Below, one piece after another: positions 1 to 6,998 of a DNA stretch of 64,000 nt. Origin of the DNA: Halolamina pelagica (GTDB taxonomy: Archaea; Halobacteriota; Halobacteria; Halobacteriales; Haloferacaceae); NCBI RefSeq assembly GCF_001307315.1, contig NZ_LGUC01000001.1:1116001-1180000 (forward strand). Direction: 5' to 3'. Position 1 is the first letter of the stretch. Each line of letters begins with the position of its first letter. The notes under the pieces are model-generated. The model saw only the letters and a list, made by a program, of their open reading frames with translations, did no database searches and was not told where the DNA came from. The translations under genes and the position numbers were made by a program.

Positions 1-192
1 GCGTTCTACGTGATGCCGGAAGTCCCCGAGGGGTTCGTCGACGAGTGTATCGCCCGCGGGGTCGTCATCGTGCCGGGCGAGGCGTTCGGCGACGCCGGCG
101 AGGGGTACGCACGCATCTCCTACGCGACGAGCACCGAGGAACTCGAGGAGGCGCTCGCGATCATGGAGGCGGCGTACGAGGCGGTCCGCTGA
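1..192 (+). CDS. Class I/II PLP aminotransferase, C-terminal fragment
   Basis: The frame is open from the window edge and stops at 190-192, so only the last 63 residues are present. The pattern AFYVMPEVPEGF near the start, then VIVPGEAFGDAGEGYARIS and a helical end, is the C-terminal small domain of fold-type I aspartate/aromatic aminotransferases; the Arg in YARIS normally binds the substrate alpha-carboxylate. The PLP lysine lies upstream of the window, so the amino acid substrate cannot be inferred. A paralogue with a very similar ending lies at 58953-60109. Confidence 0.85.
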   Translation, partial: AFYVMPEVPEGFVDECIARGVVIVPGEAFGDAGEGYARISYATSTEELEEALAIMEAAYEAVR

Positions 193-938
193 CTACTGGT
201 ACATCCCGGTCCGGGACACCTGCGAGGACTCGTGGCGGTCAGCCTGCCGCATCTGCTTTGCCAGTTCTTTGCGGCGCTCCATGATCTCCTCGGCCTGTTC
301 GAGCAGTCGCTCCGTCTCGATCCCGGCGCCGGCGACGGGGTTGATCCCCTGCTTGATCAGCGCGTGGGCACCCTGTGGGTCCGGGAACCGCGGGTCGGTG
401 CCGACCATCAGTCCGACGGCGTCGACGCCCTCGGCGGCGGCTTCCGAGAGCAGCGCGCCCGGCGGCCCGGAGATCATCCCGCCGCTGTCGGGCGGTGCTA
501 CCGCGGCCTCGTCAAGCCGGGCCTGCCCGTCGCCGACGCCGATCCCCTCGATCGACGGCACCTCGTCGGCGCCGCGTTCGGCGGGTACCCCACCGAGGTA
601 GATGGGGAGCACCTCGTGGTCGACGATCCACTCGGTGAGGTGCTCGGCGAACAGCGGCGCGTCCATCACGTGGACCGGCACGTCGCTGCGGAGCGCGATC
701 AGCTCCTCGTCGTCGTCGATGTAGAGTCGGATGGGGGTGTTGACATCGCGTTCGGCCTCGTCGAACACCGTCACCGGGGGACGCCGTCGCCACGGACGCT
801 GGCGAACTCCGTCAGCCCCCGGCTCTTGATGACGTGATCAGTCGCGATTTTGCCGACCAGGCCGACGCCAGGCATCCCCTCGATCAGCGTCGCGCCCGTC
901 GGATCGACCGAGTCGTCGGTCACGCGGATTTCGACCAT
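193..938 (-). CDS. PAC2 family (proteasome-assembly-chaperone-like) protein, frameshifted
   Basis: The N-terminal 55 residues (start at 938) contain EGMPGVGLVGKIATDHVI, the glycine-rich opening of archaeal PAC2 proteins. The remainder continues in another frame from about 774 and ends SSQVSRTGMYQ, the usual C-terminus of haloarchaeal members. The two parts join if one base is added to the G5 run at 776-780. PAC2 proteins are related to eukaryotic proteasome assembly chaperones; the archaeal function is not firmly known. The stop follows directly after the preceding convergent gene. I read it as one intact gene with a sequencing deletion; a real pseudogene is the alternative. Confidence 0.85.
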
Positions 939-1024
939 GGCTGCACAGTCGGGCGCCGCGAGCAAGTGCGTTGTGGCGATGGGGACAGCGAAGTATTATT
1001 GTCCGCCGGTTCATCGGCCCGGGT

Positions 1025-1315
1025 ATGAACGTGGATTCCCAAGAGATCACCGCGCTCGTGGGTCGGGAGGTCTACTCCAACAACGGGGTCTTCGTCGGCG
1101 AAGTCGAGGACGTCCGACTCGACCTCGGCGCCGAGCAGGTGACGGGGCTGGCGCTCGCGGATCTGAACACCGAACTGTTCCAGGGCAACATCGAACGCGG
1201 GAAGGGCGTGATGATCCCGTACCGCTGGGTCCGCGCTGTCGGTGACGTGGTCCTGATCAACGACATCATCGAGCGGCTCAAGGGCCCCGAGGAAGCCGAA
1301 GAGCCCCTCGCGTAG
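1025..1315 (+). CDS. PRC-barrel domain protein, CdpB-like candidate
   Basis: A 96-residue protein consisting of one PRC-barrel: an ITALVGREVYSNNG strand pair, GEVEDVRLDLGAEQVTGLAL, then PYRWVRAVGDVVLI. Small single PRC-barrel proteins of haloarchaea include CdpB1 and CdpB2, cell-division proteins that link to SepF at the FtsZ ring; membership here is inferred from size and fold only. A TATA-like AAGTATTATT at 991-1000 lies about 29 bases before the ATG, which suggests a leaderless transcript. It is divergent from the PAC2 gene and convergent with the DHH gene downstream. Confidence 0.85.
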   Translation: MNVDSQEITALVGREVYSNNGVFVGEVEDVRLDLGAEQVTGLALADLNTELFQGNIERGKGVMIPYRWVRAVGDVVLINDIIERLKGPEEAEEPLA

Positions 1316-1475
1316 CTCTTCTGCGGCGTAGCGATACTGAAAGGATATATCGTCGCGGCTGATTGCTTCCGCGTCGTCGCTGTACCGTCGCGGTGACCGA
1401 CGCTGTACTACCGCCGCTCACCGTCGCCGCGTCGTCAGTTCACTCCCCAGTGGGCCGTTTCGACAGGGCGCAGTT

Positions 1476-2927
1476 TTAGGACCCGTTCCCCGTCTCGCCT
1501 TCCACGCCCATCGCCTCGAACAGCTTCCGGCGAACCGCTTCCTCGGCGAGCGTGAGTAGCGTATCGCGGTTCTCCTCGGTTGTCTCGATACCGCCGAAGA
1601 CGCCGAGCGGGATCTCGACGCTCGCCTGCGTCGAGTGGCCCGCGGCTTCGCCGATCTCGCCGAAGGCGTCGTGCAGCACTTTGCCGATGTTGAGCCGGAT
1701 GTCCTTCGAGCGTGCCGAGAGGTAGATGGTGTCCTCGGCGATCCCGAACACCGCGGTGGTGGTGATGCCTTCCAGGTTCAGCAGGTGGGAGGCCGCCTGC
1801 GTGAGCGCGTCGCGATCCCGGATGAACCCCGCGTTAGAGACCAGATGACTCCCCTGCACGTCGCGGTTCTGGATCGCTTCGGCGAGCACGTCGAGCGTCT
1901 CCGGCGACATCGACGGCGACTCGACCTGTTCCAGCGTCTCGTGGTCCGCGAAGGGGTAGAGGTAGGCGGCGGCGGTGAGGTCGGCGGGCGTCGTGTCCCG
2001 CTTGAAGTCGAGGGTCTCCGCCCGGATCCCGTACAGGAGCGCGGTCGCAACCGCCTCGCTGGGGGAGATGTCGAACTCCTGCATGTACTTCGTTAGGATC
2101 GTCGACGTGGCGGAGATGTTCGGGCGCACGTCAACGAACGAAGCGTCGACGTCCTCGTCGGGTTCGTAGTGGTCGATGAACACGTCGATCGGGGCGTCGA
2201 TGTCCAGTTCCCCGCTCTTCATGTGGTCGACCAGCGCCAGCGCGCCGTAGGAGGAGAGCGCGGGCGCCTCGTCGCGCTCGGTGAGTTCGATCCCGAGCAG
2301 ATTGACGAACGCGCGGTTCTCTTGGTGGCCGATGTCGCCGTCGTAGAGGATGTCGGCGTCGACGTCGTAGCTCTCGGCGATGGCCCGCAGCGCCACCGCG
2401 CTGGCGATCGAGTCCGGGTCCGGGCTGTGGTGAGTCAGGATCGCGAGCTCACCGTCGGCGTTGCGCAGGATCTCGGCCAGCTGGCGCGCCTTGTACTCCA
2501 TCTCGCCGGACTCCAGGGTTCGGAGCGCGGAGTTGGCGATCACCTCGGAGGGGTTGATCACCACGTCGGCGCCGAGCTCCCGGAGTTCGTCGCCGCTGAC
2601 GGGGTCGGAGGCGCGGACGACGATGAACTGGTCCTCGTCCCGTTCCCGGATCGACTCGACGGCGGCTTTGTTCGCCTCCACGTCGGAGGCGAGGATCAGC
2701 AGCACGTCCCGGTCGGCGACGGCGTCGACGACACCGGGGGTAGCGATGTCCTGTACCACCGCATTGAGGTCCTGATCCCGCAGTGCCTCGACGCGGTCCT
2801 CGTCCTTGTCGAGGATGAGGACGTCCTTCCCCTCGGCGTCGAGCGACTCGGCGACCGCGTGGCCCACGCTCCCGCAGCCGAGAATGGCGTACGACGACAT
2901 CGAGGAGATGCTGACCCCGGTGCTCAT
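1476..2927 (-). CDS. TrkA-N/Rossmann plus DHH-family phosphoesterase
   Basis: About 483 residues. The N-terminus is a Rossmann TrkA-N domain (YAILGCGSVGHAVAES, then LILDKDEDRVEALRD). The middle is a DHH phosphoesterase with HHSPDPDSIASA (motif I), ALVDH (motif II) and FIDHYEPDE, where the third motif reads DHY rather than DHH. A DHHA1-like C-terminus contains GHSTQASVEIPLG. Such proteins are RecJ/cyclic-dinucleotide phosphodiesterase relatives, but the nucleotide-binding fusion makes the substrate uncertain. Start 2927 (MSTG) is preferred; 2900 (MSSYAILG) begins right at the Rossmann strand and is equally possible. Confidence 0.85.
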   Translation of the reverse strand: MSTGVSISSMSSYAILGCGSVGHAVAESLDAEGKDVLILDKDEDRVEALRDQDLNAVVQDIATPGVVDAVADRDVLLILASDVEANKAAVESIRERDEDQFIVVRASDPVSGDELRELGADVVINPSEVIANSALRTLESGEMEYKARQLAEILRNADGELAILTHHSPDPDSIASAVALRAIAESYDVDADILYDGDIGHQENRAFVNLLGIELTERDEAPALSSYGALALVDHMKSGELDIDAPIDVFIDHYEPDEDVDASFVDVRPNISATSTILTKYMQEFDISPSEAVATALLYGIRAETLDFKRDTTPADLTAAAYLYPFADHETLEQVESPSMSPETLDVLAEAIQNRDVQGSHLVSNAGFIRDRDALTQAASHLLNLEGITTTAVFGIAEDTIYLSARSKDIRLNIGKVLHDAFGEIGEAAGHSTQASVEIPLGVFGGIETTEENRDTLLTLAEEAVRRKLFEAMGVEGETGNGS

Positions 2928-2980
2928 GAGTATCGGGATTTCCGCGGGACGACACTTAAGGGCCACCGTTCGGTTCGACC

Positions 2981-3001
2981 CGAAAAGGAAACGCTCTTTA
3001 T
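2981..3001 (+). promoter_or_regulatory. BRE/TATA promoter of the tRNA-Lys gene
   Basis: CGAAAAGG (BRE-like) followed by CTCTTTAT places a TATA element centred near 2998, about 27 bases before the tRNA 5' end at 3026. This is the usual archaeal spacing. Confidence 0.6.
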
Positions 3002-3025
3002 CGGCCCGCCGGGATGTGGTTGTGA

Positions 3026-3099
3026 GGGCCGGTAGCTCAGTTAGGGAGAGCGACGGACTCTTAATCCGTCGGTCGAGGGTTCAAATCCCTTCCGGCCCG
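3026..3099 (+). tRNA. tRNA-Lys (anticodon CTT)
   Basis: A 74-base cloverleaf. The acceptor stem GGGCCGG (3026-3032) pairs with CCGGCCC (3092-3098), with discriminator G3099. The D arm is GCTC/GAGC. The anticodon stem ACGGA/TCCGT encloses loop CTCTTAA, giving anticodon CTT (Lys). The T arm has a GTTCAAATC-type loop. No intron and no encoded CCA are visible. Its 3' portion is copied in the downstream hairpin array. Confidence 0.96.
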
Positions 3100-3164
3100 C
3101 TGACATTTTCCGCGACGCAACGCGCCGAGTGATAGCGAGGCGCCGCGTCGCGTGTGGCACGATC

Positions 3165-3234
3165 GCCGGAAGGATTTGAACGAGGCGAGACGAGCGAAGC
3201 GAGTCTCGACGTGGTTCAAATCCCTTCCGGCCCG
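3165..3234 (+). repeat. tRNA-Lys-tail hairpin, unit 1
   Basis: The last 22 bases of the tRNA (3078-3099) recur exactly at 3213-3234. An inverted copy, GCCGGAAGGATTTGAAC, lies at 3165-3181. The two arms (3165-3181 and 3214-3231) can form a stem of about 17 bp with one bulged C. An inner stem CGAGAC/GTCTCG (3186-3191 with 3203-3208) encloses GAGCGAAGCGA. No 5' half of a tRNA is present, so this is not a second tRNA gene. Confidence 0.8.
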
Positions 3235-3270
3235 TTTTCCTGCGAACGAAGTAAGCAGTGAAAACGCCAC

Positions 3271-3336
3271 GAAGGGATTCGAAGCAGGGAACGGAGCGAA
3301 GCGGAGTGACCGTGGTTCAATTCCCCTTCCGGCCCG
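3271..3336 (+). repeat. tRNA-Lys-tail hairpin, unit 2 (diverged)
   Basis: A second copy of the tRNA 3' end at 3314-3336 reads GGTTCAATTCCCC then TTCCGGCCCG, with one added and one changed base. A partly complementary left arm, GAAGGGATTCGAA, starts at 3271, and a GGAGCGAAGCGGAG core lies at 3293-3306. The same architecture as unit 1 about 100 bases away indicates duplication of the whole hairpin. Confidence 0.7.
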
Positions 3337-3376
3337 CTTCTCGCCTTTCGGAGAACGTGAGAACCCGAGAGCGTCG

Positions 3377-3428
3377 CGGAAGGATTCGTACGACGGAACG
3401 AGCGACCAGCGGGAGCAACGTTCCGGCA
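3377..3428 (+). repeat. Degenerate third tRNA-tail hairpin unit
   Basis: GCGGAAGGATTCG (3377-3389) matches the left arm of the other units and ACGAGCGACC resembles the core. The right arm is reduced to CGTTCCGGC around 3419-3427. It is recognised only by comparison with units 1 and 2. From here to 3490 I see nothing else. Confidence 0.45.
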
Positions 3429-3515
3429 GTCCAGAACGCCGTCCGTCCGCTCCGAGCAGCAACCACCTGTGTTTCCCAGTCGGTGATATGTTGCACAACG
3501 TTAATGCCGTGCTTG

Positions 3516-3533
3516 AACGTCTATTCAGACGTT
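3516..3533. promoter_or_regulatory. Perfect palindrome abutting a start codon (candidate operator)
   Basis: AACGTCT-ATTC-AGACGTT is a perfect 7-bp inverted repeat ending one base before the ATG at 3534. A TATA-like GTTAATG at 3500-3506 would place transcription start inside or just after the palindrome, where an archaeal repressor would block initiation. GTTGCACAAC at 3490-3499 is a second small dyad. Confidence 0.4.
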
Positions 3534-3917
3534 ATGAGCACCGACGTGTTCGAACGACTCGACCGGGGGATCGACCGTGTCCGCGAGGAGATCAACGAAG
3601 CCATCGACGCCTCTCAGCAGCTCAGCGAGGAGCTCCGGACGACCGTCGAGGAGTCGCTGGAGGAACTCGACGACCGACTGGAGACGATACGGTCCCAGAC
3701 CGAGGAGCAACTCGACGCCGCAGTCGCCGACTCGCAGGAGTCGGGCGAGGAGGTCCGTCAGGAGGCGAACGACGCCCTCGACGACCTCGAAGACACAGTC
3801 GCGACGCTCCGAGAGCGGGTCGAACAGATGGGGGAGGAGGCCCGCCAGGACAGCATCGAGGCGATCGATACCCTGCAGGCCGAACTCGACGACCTCCGGG
3901 AACGAGTAAACGAGTGA
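3534..3917 (+). CDS. Small acidic coiled-coil protein
   Basis: 127 residues, almost entirely predicted amphipathic helix with heptad-like spacing (ERLDRGIDRVREEINEAI; DALDDLEDTVATLRERV) and no cysteine or aromatic core. It resembles phasin-like or apolipoprotein-like helical proteins only in composition; I do not recognise a specific family. The open frame extends upstream into the tRNA-derived hairpins, but the ATG at 3534 after the palindrome is the credible start. It may polymerise or coat a surface; no partner is indicated by its neighbours. Confidence 0.75.
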   Translation: MSTDVFERLDRGIDRVREEINEAIDASQQLSEELRTTVEESLEELDDRLETIRSQTEEQLDAAVADSQESGEEVRQEANDALDDLEDTVATLRERVEQMGEEARQDSIEAIDTLQAELDDLRERVNE

Positions 3918-3990
3918 TGGCCGTCGCCGGGAGCGACCCTGGCGCCCCGGGAGCGCGCCCTTTTTGCCCGCGTAGCCGGAATTACCGGTA

Positions 3991-4566
3991 ATGGCGAAAG
4001 TGAGCGTCGGCCTTCGCGGCTGGCGGTTCGACGAGGACGAGGTGTTCACCGACGACGGGGAGTGGGCGCCGCTGGACGACATGCCCGACGACAGCCGGAA
4101 CCGGCTGCTGCGGCTGGGCCTGTTGATGGACCAGCCCTGTGACGCCTGCTACCTCAAGCACGGTGAGGAAGAGAAGCGACGCGCGAACCCCGCCGCCATC
4201 GTCTACGGCGAGCCCGGCGACGAGGTCCTGCTCTGTGACGAGCACGAGGGCGACTTCCTCTACTGGTTCCGCGAGGAAGGGGGGAGCGAACTCGCCGGCG
4301 AGGAGCAGTTCCGCGACGAGTTCCACGAGTGGTTCGCCGCCGGCAACCGGGCCCCTGACGGGTACGGCCCCGACGAACACGTCGAGGAGGCGCCGGACGA
4401 ACTGCCGGACCTCCCGACGCCGGAGGAGGCCCAGCGCCGACTCGAGCAGTCCGTCGAGTTCGAGGAGAAGCGCTACGACCTGCGAGCGCCAGACGGTGAT
4501 GAGGAGGGCGAGGAGGACCTCGACGTGGCCGATCTCGATCTGGACACCGAGTACCCCAGCGGATGA
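3991..4566 (+). CDS. Conserved haloarchaeal Zn-binding-type protein, function unknown
   Basis: 191 residues. The folded N-terminal half has [11 protein letters not shown] and a likely zinc site made of CDACYLKH (CxxC) and [14 protein letters not shown] (CxxH). The C-terminal 90 residues are proline/acid-rich and probably disordered, ending [18 protein letters not shown]. The stop overlaps the start of the TrmJ-like gene by 4 bases (ATGA), so the two are co-transcribed and translationally coupled. This suggests, but does not prove, a link to RNA modification. Confidence 0.85.
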   Translation: MAKVSVGLRGWRFDEDEVFTDDGEWAPLDDMPDDSRNRLLRLGLLMDQPCDACYLKHGEEEKRRANPAAIVYGEPGDEVLLCDEHEGDFLYWFREEGGSELAGEEQFRDEFHEWFAAGNRAPDGYGPDEHVEEAPDELPDLPTPEEAQRRLEQSVEFEEKRYDLRAPDGDEEGEEDLDVADLDLDTEYPSG

Positions 4567-5356
4567 GCGAGGAGCGACCGGCCGACGCCGGCCCGGACAT
4601 CTCGGTCTGCATCGTCGACGCCCAGACCCCGGGCAACGTCGGCACCATCGCGCGAGCGATGAAGAACTTCGGCCTCGAGGAGCTGCTGCTGATCGACCCG
4701 CCGGCGATCGAACCCGACGGGGAGGCGTACGGCTTTGCGGGCCACGCCCGCGAGGACGTGCTTCCCGGCGCCGAGGAGATCGACTTCGACGACCTCTGTG
4801 CGAACTACCACACCGTCGGCTTCACGGCGATCACGGGCGAGGACAGCCGGAAGCACGTCCGGTTCCCCTACAGCACGCCCGCGGACCTCGTCGAGGAGCT
4901 CCGGGGCGTCGACGCGCCGATCGCGCTCGTGTTCGGGCGCGAGGACAAGGGGCTCTCGAACGAGGAGCTGAGCCGGCTGGATCAGGTCGCCGCCATCCCC
5001 GCGAGCGAGGCCTACCCCGTGATGAACCTCGGGCAGGCGGCGACCGTGACGCTGTACGAACTCCGAACGCTCACCCTCGAGGACACCCAGCTGCCCGACA
5101 CCGAGCCCCACCGGGCTCCCCCGAGAAAGTCGAGCGCTTCCACGACTACTGGGGCGAGTTCTTGACGGCGATGGGCCACCGCGAGCACAAACACGAGAAG
5201 ACCGAACGCATGTTCCGTCGGCTCGTCGGCCGGGCGAACCCGACCGATCGCGAGATCACGACGCTACTCGGCGTGCTGCGGCGGGCGACCGACCAGCTCG
5301 ACGAGCGGAAGGAACTGCTCGACGAGCTCGACGAAGAAGACGAACTGCGGCGCTGA
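4563..5356 (+). CDS. trmJ: SpoU/TrmJ-type tRNA (Cm32/Um32) 2'-O-methyltransferase, frameshifted
   Basis: A SPOUT-fold methyltransferase. Motif 1 is [20 protein letters not shown], motif 2 [15 protein letters not shown], motif 3 [17 protein letters not shown], forming the knotted SAM site. The C-terminal helical extension ([17 protein letters not shown] to the end) is in a different frame and joins if the C5 run at 5118-5122 gains one base. The complete protein is about 264 residues, as expected for archaeal TrmJ, which methylates the ribose of nucleotide 32 in the anticodon loop. The exact target is inferred from the family. Confidence 0.85.
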
Positions 5357-5361
5357 CGGCG

Positions 5362-6339
5362 TCAGTCGGCGTAGTGGACCTCGACGCTCCCGTTCTCCGA
5401 AAGGTCGCTGTGGACGATCTCCTCGGAGTCACGGATCCCCAGTCGTGCCAGCGGGTCGTCGACGGTCGCTAACACGAACCCACAGGCGACGAGCAGGAAC
5501 CCCGTCGCGGTCGTGGCCGTCGGCGCGCGGCCGAGGACGGCCCATGCCACCATCGCCGCCGTCACCGGCTCGAGGTAGGCCACGAGGTTCACCCGGACCG
5601 GGCCGACTCGGGAGAGCAGCTCGAAGTAGAGCAGGTAGCCCACCACGGCGGCGCCGAACACGAGATAGAGGAAGGGGAGCGCCGACGCGCCGCTTGCGAC
5701 ACCGGCCGGGAACGACTCCCCGCGGATCACCGCGGCGCCGACGAGTACCGTGGAGCCGAGCAGCATCGCCCACCCCTGCAGCGCCGCCGGCGGCAGCCCC
5801 ACGTCCAGCGTTCGCAGGCCGACCGAGCCGCTGGCGAACAGTGCGACGCCGACGAACACCAGCACGACGCCCGACAGCGGCACGTCGCCGCCGCTCGGGT
5901 CCGCGATGACGACGACGCCGGCGAGCCCGAACAGCAGCCCGAGCCCGTCGACGACGTCCGGCGTCTCCTCGGCCAGCAGCATGCCGGCGGCGACGGTCGT
6001 CAACACCGGCGAGAGGCTGACGATCACCGAGGAGACCGACCCCGAGATCGAGGCGGTGCCGAGGTACAACAGCCCGTGGTAGCCGGCGACGACGAAGGTA
6101 CTGACGACGGCGATCGCGAGCCACTCGGCGCGGTCCCGTGGACGGAACCGTCCGCTCGCGGCGGCGACCGCCGAGATGACTGCGCCGGCCAGCAGGTAGC
6201 GCAGGCCGGCGAACCACAGCGGCGGCACCGACCCCAGCCCCAGTTCGATGGCGACGAACGAGCCGCCCCAGATCCACGCGAGGGAAACGAACAACACAGC
6301 GGCCAGAAGTTGGCCGCGACTCCAGCGAATCGAACTCAT
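5362..6339 (-). CDS. EamA/DMT-superfamily transporter
   Basis: 325 residues with ten hydrophobic segments arranged as two EamA repeats. The first begins LAWIWGGSFVAIELGLGSVPPLWFAG; the second begins near LSGVVLVFVGVALFASGS. Family members export amino acids, nucleobases or other metabolites across the cytoplasmic membrane. It is divergent from the Lrp-type regulator, with palindromes between them, so amino-acid-responsive control is likely. The substrate cannot be read from sequence. Confidence 0.92.
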   Translation of the reverse strand: MSSIRWSRGQLLAAVLFVSLAWIWGGSFVAIELGLGSVPPLWFAGLRYLLAGAVISAVAAASGRFRPRDRAEWLAIAVVSTFVVAGYHGLLYLGTASISGSVSSVIVSLSPVLTTVAAGMLLAEETPDVVDGLGLLFGLAGVVVIADPSGGDVPLSGVVLVFVGVALFASGSVGLRTLDVGLPPAALQGWAMLLGSTVLVGAAVIRGESFPAGVASGASALPFLYLVFGAAVVGYLLYFELLSRVGPVRVNLVAYLEPVTAAMVAWAVLGRAPTATTATGFLLVACGFVLATVDDPLARLGIRDSEEIVHSDLSENGSVEVHYAD

Positions 6340-6432
6340 TTCGTGTTTAGAACGAATCGAGAGGTGTACTTATGCTTGTCTCTCCCGGTATGGCGATTTT
6401 TTGAATCTGTTTCGGGAAATTGGGGAAGAATT

Positions 6433-6481
6433 AGTGAGAGCACTCACTTCACCACAATCCCTTTGGTTCGAGGTCTCGAAC
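6433..6481. promoter_or_regulatory. Two inverted repeats in the EamA/Lrp divergent promoter region
   Basis: AGTGAG-AGCA-CTCACT occupies 6433-6448 and GTTCGAG-GT-CTCGAAC occupies 6466-6481, the latter ending 7 bases before the regulator ATG. A third loose dyad, TTCGT...ACGAA (6340-6356), touches the EamA start. Positions fit autoregulation and control of the transporter. Confidence 0.4.
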
Positions 6482-6488
6482 GACCGGT

Positions 6489-6974
6489 ATGGACGAACGC
6501 GACGTGCGCCTGCTGAAGGCGATCTCCGATCTCGGCACCGGCAGCCCGGAGCGACTGCACGAGGAGACGGAGATCCCCGTCTCGACGATCCACTACCGGT
6601 TGAACAACCTCCGGGAGGCCGGCGTGATCGAGAACGAGCTCTACGACCTGGACCTCGACGCACTGGGGCTGGGCGTGACGGTCGTGATCGAGGTGCTGGC
6701 GGACTACAGCGGCTCCCACGAACAGCTCAGCGAGCGGCTGCTCGGCGTCGAGGGGGTGACGGAGGCGTACTTCACGATGGGGGAGACGGACTTCGTCGTC
6801 GTCGCCCGGCTCCCCGACAGCGACGACGTGGAGCGACTGATCCGCGCGTTCGAAGACATCGAGGAGGTCGACCGCACCGACTCGACGTTCGTGATCAAGT
6901 CCCTCCGGGACGGCCAGCGACCGCTGGAGAGCTACTCGCTCGACACGCTGGTCGGGATGCTCGCCGACGAGTAG
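6489..6974 (+). CDS. Lrp/AsnC family transcriptional regulator
   Basis: 161 residues. The N-terminal winged helix-turn-helix (DERDVRLLKAISDLGTGSPE; VSTIHYRLNNLREAGVIEN) is followed by an RAM/AsnC ligand-binding alpha-beta domain (TEAYFTMGETDFVVVARL; VDRTDSTFVIKSLRD). Lrp proteins form dimers to octamers whose DNA binding responds to amino acids. Transcribed away from the EamA transporter gene across a shared 149-bp promoter region, it is the probable regulator of that transporter. Confidence 0.93.
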   Translation: MDERDVRLLKAISDLGTGSPERLHEETEIPVSTIHYRLNNLREAGVIENELYDLDLDALGLGVTVVIEVLADYSGSHEQLSERLLGVEGVTEAYFTMGETDFVVVARLPDSDDVERLIRAFEDIEEVDRTDSTFVIKSLRDGQRPLESYSLDTLVGMLADE

Positions 6975-6998
6975 TCGAGAGAACCGAGAACCGCCTGT

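Noticed and set aside
3165..3336. Additional tRNA genes
   Set aside because: Only the T arm and 3' acceptor part are present; there is no 5' acceptor strand, D arm or anticodon arm, so no cloverleaf forms.
3026..3336. tRNA attachment site of an integrated provirus or plasmid
   Set aside because: The direct copies of the tRNA end would suit an attachment site, but no integrase or element genes lie between or near them, and the inverted arms are not explained.
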